A stretch of 5,566 bases of DNA from DATDVT01 sp035289905. Lineage in GTDB: Archaea > Nanobdellota > Nanobdellia > SCGC-AAA011-G17 > GW2011-AR18. The position numbers were made by a program, and so were the translations under genes. Under the pieces are notes generated by a model. The model was given only the letters and a program-made list of their open reading frames with translations, did not search any database and had not been told where the DNA came from. This document shows, in pieces, positions 1-5,031 of this stretch; the stretch's first letter is position 1, and each line of letters begins with the position of its first letter. Location of the stretch: contig DATDVT010000006.1 in the NCBI GenBank assembly GCA_035289905.1, forward strand, positions 1 to 5,566, given 5' to 3'.

Positions 1-1
1 T

Positions 2-169
2 ATGTCTGTTGTTGATAATTATATGGCTGATAAATTACTAGCTGGAGTAAATTTAGGAGGATTTCCACATTTAAATGTTCCAGTTGGTTTTTTAAATAAA
101 ATGCCGGTGGGTATGTTGGTTATTGCTGATCACTTAATGGAGAAGAATTTATTTAGGGGATGGATTTAA
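2..169 (+). CDS. gatA: GatA-like amidase, C-terminal end (partial, cut by left edge)
   Basis: The frame starting at base 2 is open from the window edge to a TAA at 167-169 (55 residues). It reads like the C-terminal part of GatA, the amidase subunit of the GatCAB aminoacyl-tRNA amidotransferase, which frees ammonia from glutamine. The visible match is a run DNYMAD, then NLGGFPHLNVPVGF, then MPVGM, which parallels the family pattern of NLAGLPAISVPxGF followed by LPVGxQ and a G-D-H type motif (here ADH). The active-site Ser-cisSer-Lys part lies outside the window. Oddly, the protein ends as LFRGWI right after the ADH motif, where GatA normally continues into a C-terminal helix. The end may therefore be frameshifted in the AGGGGA run at 156-161. 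The neighbour is gatD, another tRNA-dependent amidation gene. A different amidase-signature enzyme is possible. Confidence 0.62.
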   Translation: MSVVDNYMADKLLAGVNLGGFPHLNVPVGFLNKMPVGMLVIADHLMEKNLFRGWI

Positions 170-298
170 ATTTCAAATAATTTTTCTGTTGTAGATGCTA
201 TAAAATTTGTTAATTGATTGTTTAGAAGTTAGAATTAAAGATACACATCAAAATGAATTTTTAGAAACATTTAATAAATAAATAGTTCTATAATAATT
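170..298 (+). other. gap before gatD with broken coding-like remnants
   Basis: This spacer holds no intact ORF. Two short stretches look protein-like. In the GatA frame, bases 170-214 read ISNNFSVVDAIKFVN before a TGA at 215-217. In another plus frame, bases 204-278 are open, with a C-terminus EVRIKDTHQNEFLETFNK before a TAA at 279-281. Joined by a frameshift they would read as one peptide tail. They may be the decayed end of the GatA-like gene or a chance AT-rich reading. The last 30 bases hold the gatD promoter. Confidence 0.3.
269..280 (+). promoter_or_regulatory. TATA-box candidate for gatD
   Basis: An AT-rich run with TTTAATAAA (270-278) is centred about 25 bases before the gatD ATG at 299. 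That is the spacing expected of an archaeal TBP site for a transcript starting at or next to the ATG. No Shine-Dalgarno sequence precedes the ATG. The evidence is weak because the whole gap is AT-rich. Confidence 0.4.
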
Positions 299-1603
299 AT
301 GGAGAATGGTGATCTGATTAAAGTCTTTCTAACTGATAAATCAGAAAAAGAAGGAGTTTTAATGCCATCGCACGATAAAAATGTTTTAATTTTAAAATTA
401 AAGAATGGGTATAATATTGGTTTAAAAAAAACAAAAATAAAGAAAATAGAAACTATTAAAAAAAACCTTTCCAAAGAAATAAAAATAAAAGAACAACAAA
501 TAAATAAATCTTTGATGAATATTTTAATCCTTCATACAGGAGGAACAATTTCATCTAGAGTTTCTTATATAACTGGTGCGGTTTCTTCTATAACAAAACC
601 AGAAGAATTAATACAACAAATTCCAGAATTAAAAGATATTGTTAATATTTCTTCAAAACTAATTAAAAATATGTTTTCTGATGATTTAAGATTTAAACAT
701 TTTCAAGAAATAGGAGAATCTATTAATAAAGAAATAAAAAAATATGATGGAATAATTATTGGTATGGGAACAGATAATCTAGCTGTAGCTGCATGTGCTT
801 TATCATTTATTTTAGAAAATCCTCAAATACCTATTCTATTAGTTGGTTCACAAAGAAGTTCTGATAGGGGGTCTTCAGATGCTACTTTAAATTTAATCTC
901 TGCATGTTATTTTATTGCAAATTCTAATTTTAAAGGGGTGGCTATATGTATGCATGAATCTTCTGAAGATACTTCTTGTTTAATTTTATCAGCTACAAAA
1001 ACAAAGAAATTACATTCTTCAAGGAGAGATGCATTTAAAATAATTAATGATAAACCAATAGCAAGAATTAATTACAAAAATAACGAAGTTAAATTCTTTA
1101 AACATAAAGAAAATTATCCTAGAGAATATAAATTTAAACCAAAAATGGAAGAAAAAGTAGCATTATTAAAAATTCATGTAAATATGCAATCAGAACAATT
1201 TTTATTATATAAAAATTATAAAGGTTTAGTTCTTGAAGGAACAGGATTAGGTCATGCACCAATTAATGAAACAGATAAGCCAACAAAAATACATAAAAAA
1301 ATATATCTTGCTTTAAAAGAATTATCAAAGAATACAGTAATAGTAATGACATCAAACACAATATTTGGTAGGATAAATATGAATGTTTATGATACTGGTA
1401 GAAGGTTGCAAGAAATAGGTATAATTAGTGGAGAAGATATGCTTCCAGAGACAGCTTTAATAAAATTATCTTGGTTATTAGCTAATGAAAAAAATCCAAA
1501 AGAATTAATAACAAAAAATTTAAGAGGCGAAATTAATTCTAGAATAGAATACGAAGAGGATTTCTTAGATCAACAGAAAACAATAAAATTCGACAAAATC
1601 TAA
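299..1603 (+). CDS. gatD: Glu-tRNA(Gln) amidotransferase subunit GatD
   Basis: GatD is the asparaginase-type subunit of archaeal GatDE. It hydrolyses an amide donor and passes ammonia to GatE, which converts Glu-tRNA(Gln) to Gln-tRNA(Gln). The 434 residues are about full family length. The N-terminal GatD domain (1-55) carries GDLIKVF and LKLKNGYNIG; a Lys-rich linker (about 53-72) follows. The asparaginase domain starts at 73 with ILHTGGTISS. Likely catalytic residues are Thr83, Thr158-Asp159 (GTD) and Lys237 in KKLHSSRRDAF. Other signatures are GSQRSSDRGSSDATLNL (183-199), LEGTGLGHAP (312-321) and GRINMNVYDTGRRL (357-370). The usual HGTDTM is GMGTDNL here (155-161), and the usual SQC near 352-354 is SNT. 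The start at 299 fits the N-terminal domain and a TATA-like box 25 bases upstream. The 3' end overlaps the converging sigma gene by four bases. No gatE is in the window. Confidence 0.93.
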   Translation: MENGDLIKVFLTDKSEKEGVLMPSHDKNVLILKLKNGYNIGLKKTKIKKIETIKKNLSKEIKIKEQQINKSLMNILILHTGGTISSRVSYITGAVSSITKPEELIQQIPELKDIVNISSKLIKNMFSDDLRFKHFQEIGESINKEIKKYDGIIIGMGTDNLAVAACALSFILENPQIPILLVGSQRSSDRGSSDATLNLISACYFIANSNFKGVAICMHESSEDTSCLILSATKTKKLHSSRRDAFKIINDKPIARINYKNNEVKFFKHKENYPREYKFKPKMEEKVALLKIHVNMQSEQFLLYKNYKGLVLEGTGLGHAPINETDKPTKIHKKIYLALKELSKNTVIVMTSNTIFGRINMNVYDTGRRLQEIGIISGEDMLPETALIKLSWLLANEKNPKELITKNLRGEINSRIEYEEDFLDQQKTIKFDKI

Positions 1604-2571
1604 ATTTCTTCTAAAGTTAATGATCTAGTTCTAAAATAAAATCTTATTTTCTTTAAAGCTTCTCTTTCTAACTGTCTGATTCGTTCTCTGGTATATCCAA
1701 AAGTTATTCCAATCTCTTCTAATGTTTTATCTTTATAGTATCTTTCCTCAATAATCTTCCTTTTTTTCTCTGGTAAAACTGCAATAAATCTTTGTAAAAT
1801 TCTACTAGTTTCTTGTCTTAAAAATTCTTTTTCTAGGTCATAATCACTAGCTAAAAAATCCATAAATACACTATTTAATCCAGCTGGACGATCTAAAGAA
1901 ACAGTTCTTGTATTTAACTGAGTTATTTGTTCAGAAACCCAAGATGGGTCATACCCAAAACACTTACACAATCTTTCAATTTCTTCTTGATTGATGTTTT
2001 CTAATTCAATATCTGACTTCTTAGCATCTATTTTTAGATGTCTATACGAAATTTCTTTATTTACTGGTATCTTTACTAATTTTCCCTTAGTCTTAATTGC
2101 AAAACCAATTGCTTGTTTAATCCAAAGATCAGCATAATTACAAAATGGAATCGATCTTTCAGGGTCATAACCATATAATGCCCGAATCAAACCAATATAC
2201 CCATAACCTATCAAATCTCCTAAATCTAAAGAAGGAGCATATCTTGCATATCTAGAAGCAATCACTTTAACTAAACCGCGATTGACTAAAACACCTCTTT
2301 GAAGAATTTTAGCTAAATAATCATCTCCTTCTTTTAATTTATTGAATGTGTCTTTATCTACAAAATCTTTATACAGTTTAGAAAAAGATCCACCGAGTTC
2401 ATATAAATCAGTTTCAAGATCTAAATCTTCTAATTTTTTTGTAGAAAACCCACCTAAACTAAGTAATCTTTTTGCATAGAAATAGTTTGCATAAATTGTA
2501 GCTTGAAACTCTATTATAATATCTCTATTTAACTTATTATAATCCATAATTATTAAAAAACAAAAAAACAT
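1600..2571 (-). CDS. bacterial-type RNA polymerase sigma-70 family factor in an archaeal context
   Basis: Sigma factors direct bacterial RNA polymerase to promoters and melt the -10 element. Regions 2, 3 and 4 are readable in this 323-residue protein. Region 2 (about 99-170) has LVNRGLVKVIASRYARY, LDLGDLIGYGYIGLIRAL, YDPERSIPF and YADLWIKQAI, then KLVKIPV. Region 3 spans about 171-230. Region 4 (about 255-312) has LPEKKRKIIEERYY, then TLEEIGITFGYTRERIRQLE, a complete helix-turn-helix for a -35-like element. In region 2.3 the usual TYATWWIRQAI is NYADLWIKQAI, so one of the two tandem tryptophans is lost. The first ~90 residues match no region 1 that I recognise. The longest start (2571) has a weak AAAGGA five bases upstream. 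Met9 (2547, MDYNKLN) is an equally good start and avoids the odd hydrophobic FFCFLII stretch. The gene is divergent from the DUF1003 gene and converges on gatD. The family call is firm; its role in an archaeon is unknown. Confidence 0.9.
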   Translation of the reverse strand: MFFCFLIIMDYNKLNRDIIIEFQATIYANYFYAKRLLSLGGFSTKKLEDLDLETDLYELGGSFSKLYKDFVDKDTFNKLKEGDDYLAKILQRGVLVNRGLVKVIASRYARYAPSLDLGDLIGYGYIGLIRALYGYDPERSIPFCNYADLWIKQAIGFAIKTKGKLVKIPVNKEISYRHLKIDAKKSDIELENINQEEIERLCKCFGYDPSWVSEQITQLNTRTVSLDRPAGLNSVFMDFLASDYDLEKEFLRQETSRILQRFIAVLPEKKRKIIEERYYKDKTLEEIGITFGYTRERIRQLEREALKKIRFYFRTRSLTLEEI

Positions 2572-2586
2572 AAAAATCCTTTGGTT

Positions 2587-2600
2587 AAATTTAAATATAT
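2587..2600. promoter_or_regulatory. shared palindromic TATA region between sigma and DUF1003 genes
   Basis: The only strong TATA-like element in the short divergent gap contains the perfect palindrome ATTTAAAT (2589-2596), extended to TTTAAATATAT (2590-2600). Its centre is about 24-25 bases before the DUF1003 ATG (2619), which suits a leaderless plus-strand transcript. On the minus strand it would start transcription around 2565-2570, at or just inside the first sigma ATG. Because the core is symmetric, one TBP site could serve both genes. Confidence 0.45.
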
Positions 2601-2618
2601 GAAAATAACCTTTAAAAA

Positions 2619-3074
2619 ATGCCTAAAAAAGATAGTTTAATCTTTGATATATTCTCTTTAATTAAATTAGAAAAAGAAGATAAAGAAAATATAAGCGATT
2701 ATATCCATTCTAAAAATTATAAAATACCAAAATTATCTTTAGGCCAAAAAATGGCAGATAAACTAACTAAGTTTGCTGGAAGTTGGATGTTTATCTTTTT
2801 ATTCTTAATAATATTAATTACTTGGATTTTTATTAATAGTTTCTGGCTTATTTATAAACTATGGGATCCATTCCCATTTATATTATTAAACCTAATATTA
2901 TCTACTTTAGCAGCTATCCAAGCACCAATTATTTTAATGAGCCAAAATAGAGCAGCAGAAAGATATAGGATCAAGGTAGAAAGAGATTATTATGTGAACA
3001 GGAAAGCAGAAAGAGAAATAGAAGAATTAAAAAAAGATATTAAATGGATAAAAAATAAATTGTCAAAGAAATAA
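2619..3074 (+). CDS. DUF1003 family two-helix membrane protein
   Basis: This 151-residue protein matches the DUF1003 pattern. GQKMADKLTKFAGSW (42-56) leads into a first membrane helix (about 56-79). WDPFPFILLNLILSTLAAIQAPIILMSQNRAAER (82-115) then supplies the conserved FDPxPFxLLN, the second helix (about 86-107) and the MSQNR signature. A charged C-terminal tail (about 116-151) with DYYVNRKAEREIEELKKDI is likely a coiled coil. The N-terminal ~40 residues are charged and presumably cytoplasmic. The biochemical function of the family is not established. The length is typical. The gene is divergent from the sigma gene, with a TATA-like box about 25 bases before the ATG and no Shine-Dalgarno sequence. 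The following nre gene has its own TATA-like box, so the two need not be one operon. Confidence 0.88.
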   Translation: MPKKDSLIFDIFSLIKLEKEDKENISDYIHSKNYKIPKLSLGQKMADKLTKFAGSWMFIFLFLIILITWIFINSFWLIYKLWDPFPFILLNLILSTLAAIQAPIILMSQNRAAERYRIKVERDYYVNRKAEREIEELKKDIKWIKNKLSKK

Positions 3075-3081
3075 GTAAATC

Positions 3082-3089
3082 AATATAAA
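3082..3089 (+). promoter_or_regulatory. TATA-box candidate for nre
   Basis: AATATAAA lies in the 37-base gap after the DUF1003 gene and is centred about 26 bases before the ATG at 3112. No Shine-Dalgarno sequence is present. The spacing predicts a leaderless nre transcript. Confidence 0.45.
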
Positions 3090-3111
3090 CTAATTCTATT
3101 CTAAACTACAA

Positions 3112-4338
3112 ATGTCTCAATGCATTAAATGTAAAGGCAATTTAAAATGCGGAAAACCCATCTGTCAAATCATTGCTAAATCAGAGTCTAGAATTAAAAT
3201 CAAAGAACTATTAAAAGAAAATTTAGATTCTATTTCACCACCAACAGTTTTTATTGGCTCAAAATTACAATACCCAAAAGTAAACGTTGGAATATTATCA
3301 CCAATAAAAGTAGAACAAGAACCCTCCATCTATGACAACCCATATTATTGGTATAAAAACAAATTCAATATCCAACAAGTAATAAATTTAAGAACTTCTC
3401 TAGTAAACTCAAGATTTCAAACAACAGTAAAAGAAATCAGAAATCCAAAAAAATTCTTAGAATTAGCCCAAGAAATTGGAATGTCATTAAAACCTGCAGA
3501 AGTAGAAATCAATATTAAACATATTAATAAACAAATTCGTTTAGACGACATCTCCTTACCTATGGGTCCATCAGCTTCTTTAGAAAGCTTAAAAGTAAAC
3601 TCAAATATTAAAATTCCACAAAAAGTAGATAAAGTTTATTCAGATACAGATCTAAAAGCAGCAGAAGCCCTAAAATATCTATACAAAAACAATTTTAATG
3701 AACAAAACTTAACTCAAATTCTCTCAATAGGTTGTCTAGGTTTAAAGAAAAATAGAATTTTAGTACCAACAAGAAACTCAATTACAGCTGTAGACGACAC
3801 AATAGGTAAAGAATTAATAACGAATATAAAAGAATTCAAAACAATCGATAATTATCAATTATTTATAGGAAATTACTTTGGAAATTATTTTTATATCTTA
3901 CTCTTTCCCGAAGTATGGTCTTATGAATTATTTGAATTATACTCCAATTCTATCTGGAACCTTAATGAATTAGAAATGATTACAGATCATGAAACTTATA
4001 AAGGCAGAACCTCTTATGCAGAAAATTGTGCTGGTGGATTTTATGCTGCAAGGATTTCTTTATTAGAATATTTAAACTCAATAAAGAAACAAGCAACAGC
4101 TATTCTAATCCGCTTCATTACTCCAGAATATTCTAATCCTCTAGGTGTATTTATAGTTAGACAAGCAGTAAGAAATTCATTTGAACAAACCCCAATTCAG
4201 TTCGATAGTAAAGAAAAGTTAATGGATTTCACAAATTCAAAACTAAAAGAAGAATTCAACTTTGAATTAAATAATATTACTAAAAATTCAGTGTTAATAA
4301 ATCAACTAAAGTCTCAAACAAAATTAAACTGGTTTTAA
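3112..4338 (+). CDS. nre: Nre family archaeal DNA-repair protein
   Basis: Nre proteins are archaeal factors linked to DNA-damage repair; many carry a PCNA-binding motif at the C-terminus. This 408-residue protein has the family's N-terminal zinc-binding motif, with Cys4, Cys7, Cys13 and Cys18 in CIKC..LKCGKPIC. PPTVFIGSKLQYPKVNVG (43-60) follows, then DNPYYWY (75-81), LRTSLVNSRF (93-102) and the hallmark VPTRNSITAVDDTIGK (218-233). Later segments SYAENCAGGFYAARISLLEYL (from 301) and NPLGVFIVRQAVRNSF (342-357) also fit the family. It ends QTKLNWF. This resembles a PIP box (Q-x-x-L-x-x-aromatic-aromatic) with one residue fewer before the aromatic pair. The ATG at 3112 puts the zinc motif at the very N-terminus, as expected, and has a TATA-like box 26 bases upstream. 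The 3' end converges on the next gene across 13 bases. Confidence 0.9.
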   Translation: MSQCIKCKGNLKCGKPICQIIAKSESRIKIKELLKENLDSISPPTVFIGSKLQYPKVNVGILSPIKVEQEPSIYDNPYYWYKNKFNIQQVINLRTSLVNSRFQTTVKEIRNPKKFLELAQEIGMSLKPAEVEINIKHINKQIRLDDISLPMGPSASLESLKVNSNIKIPQKVDKVYSDTDLKAAEALKYLYKNNFNEQNLTQILSIGCLGLKKNRILVPTRNSITAVDDTIGKELITNIKEFKTIDNYQLFIGNYFGNYFYILLFPEVWSYELFELYSNSIWNLNELEMITDHETYKGRTSYAENCAGGFYAARISLLEYLNSIKKQATAILIRFITPEYSNPLGVFIVRQAVRNSFEQTPIQFDSKEKLMDFTNSKLKEEFNFELNNITKNSVLINQLKSQTKLNWF

Positions 4339-4350
4339 AAAAATAAAAAA
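4337..4350 (-). terminator. oligo-T terminator of the minus-strand membrane protein gene
   Basis: Directly after the stop of the minus-strand gene (4352), the minus strand reads six T, one A and seven T. Oligo-T tracts are known intrinsic terminators for archaeal RNA polymerase. The tract runs up to the nre stop codon on the other strand, so it lies where the two converging transcripts must be separated. Confidence 0.45.
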
Positions 4351-4351
4351 T

Positions 4352-4759
4352 TTACCGGTCCATCCAGGCAACTAATCCTAAAATTATCATGATAGCAATA
4401 CTTGCAATCCAACCTAAAAAAGGGATTGGAGACAACAATTGAATCAAACATAGCCATCCAGGATAGTTTCTCTTTTCAAAAATTCTCCACATAGAAATTA
4501 TACATAGTACACCTAAGGGAATCCAACCTAATATTGGGACTAAAATTAAAAAGACCCAAGCCCAGTGAAATCCACCTAACTCTAAAATCATAGAGATATT
4601 CGCGAATGGAATCCATGCTAACCAAGGTCGTTCATGCTTCAGTTTTTTTCCAATAGTATAAAATGCAAGCGAAGTATAAACATATAACGCTACGACCAAT
4701 AATAGAGTTGACCATAAAAGACCACCAATCATTAAACCTGAAATTATTTCATTTACCAT
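4352..4759 (-). CDS. small polytopic membrane protein of unknown function
   Basis: The 135 residues are mostly hydrophobic. Likely membrane segments are about 7-35, 66-90 and 101-131, with a shorter hydrophobic stretch around 46-60. Polar links are GKKLKHERP (37-45) and RIFEKRNYPG (92-101). A related phrase occurs twice, VPILGWIP (74-81) and IPFLGWIA (112-119), which hints at an internal duplication. The pattern resembles small uncharacterised membrane proteins with a 'PxWxAxIPxxN' loop (DUF5684-like), but I cannot assign a family firmly and no catalytic motif is visible. The start is well fixed by AAAAGGAGG six bases upstream. It is the only gene in the window with a full Shine-Dalgarno sequence. 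It is divergent from the small cysteine ORF and ends at an oligo-T terminator. Confidence 0.78.
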   Translation of the reverse strand: MVNEIISGLMIGGLLWSTLLLVVALYVYTSLAFYTIGKKLKHERPWLAWIPFANISMILELGGFHWAWVFLILVPILGWIPLGVLCIISMWRIFEKRNYPGWLCLIQLLSPIPFLGWIASIAIMIILGLVAWMDR

Positions 4760-4765
4760 AGTAAG

Positions 4766-4774
4766 CCTCCTTTT
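4766..4774 (-). promoter_or_regulatory. strong Shine-Dalgarno site of the membrane protein gene
   Basis: The minus strand reads AAAAGGAGG, then six bases, then ATG at 4759. This fixes the start and shows that at least one gene here is translated from a leadered mRNA. Confidence 0.75.
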
Positions 4775-4792
4775 GTATGTTATAATCTAATA

Positions 4793-4802
4793 GTTTATAT
4801 CT
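4793..4802 (-). promoter_or_regulatory. TATA-box candidate for the membrane protein gene
   Basis: The minus strand reads GATATAAACT here. Transcription starting about 25 bases downstream would begin near 4772-4775, just long enough to include the Shine-Dalgarno site. A second AT-rich run, GATAAAAG (4802-4809), is an alternative that gives a longer leader. Confidence 0.35.
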
Positions 4803-4807
4803 TTTAT

Positions 4808-4861
4808 CCAATAAGTCATTTTTAAATATCTCTTGAATATACCCAAATCATGGCTTATTGG
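4808..4861. repeat. 8-bp inverted repeat flanking the small-ORF promoter and start
   Basis: CCAATAAG (4808-4815) and CTTATTGG (4854-4861) are exact reverse complements 38 bases apart. They bracket the TATA-like box and the ATG of the small ORF. The arrangement could be a paired operator for a dimeric regulator, but an 8-bp match in AT-rich DNA can arise by chance. Confidence 0.35.
4819..4829 (+). promoter_or_regulatory. TATA-box candidate for the 52-residue ORF
   Basis: TTTTTAAATAT, close to the archaeal TATA consensus, is centred about 26 bases before the ATG at 4850. Spacing and absence of a Shine-Dalgarno sequence match the other leaderless genes in the window and support the small ORF being expressed. 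Confidence 0.45.
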
Positions 4862-5008
4862 TTAGGTCAATACTTCGAAAAAGAACTAACAGACTTTGAA
4901 AAAATTCAATGGTTACTTAGGGACAATAGGTCTTGTCCACGTCTTAAAAAGGGCTTAGAATTCTATTGTGAAGTTAATAATTGTCAAGTACCTTCTCTTG
5001 GGCAGTAG
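4850..5008 (+). CDS. small cysteine-containing hypothetical protein (52 aa)
   Basis: An ATG at 4850 opens a 52-residue frame ending at TAG 5006-5008. I do not recognise it. The N-terminal half (MAYWLGQYFEKELTDFEK, then IQWLLRDN) looks like a charged amphipathic helix. The C-terminal half has Cys29, Cys40 and Cys45 (SCPRL, then YCEVNNCQ). This could bind a metal, but only three cysteines are present and the closing ligand is missing. Support for a real gene comes from the TATA-like box 26 bases upstream, the ordinary residue composition in an AT-rich region, and the otherwise unexplained 270-base gap. The stop lies about 18 bases from the putative end of the neighbouring IS element. The C-terminus may therefore have been cut by the insertion, which would explain a missing fourth ligand. 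It is divergent from the membrane protein gene. Confidence 0.5.
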   Translation: MAYWLGQYFEKELTDFEKIQWLLRDNRSCPRLKKGLEFYCEVNNCQVPSLGQ

Positions 5009-5031
5009 AAAGATGCGCATTTGCATGTGAA

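Noticed and set aside
289..294. TATAAT, a bacterial -10-like hexamer just before gatD, as a target for the sigma factor
   Set aside because: No TTGACA-like -35 lies at the right distance, and TATAAT is expected by chance in DNA this AT-rich. The archaeal TATA reading is simpler.
271..474. 67-residue minus-strand ORF, Phe/Ile-rich
   Set aside because: It is the antisense shadow of the AT-rich start of gatD, with low-complexity composition and no promoter or Shine-Dalgarno support.
421..500. A-rich run in gatD as a frameshift or domain break
   Set aside because: The frame is continuous and the Lys-rich stretch lies between the N-terminal and asparaginase domains, where a linker is expected.
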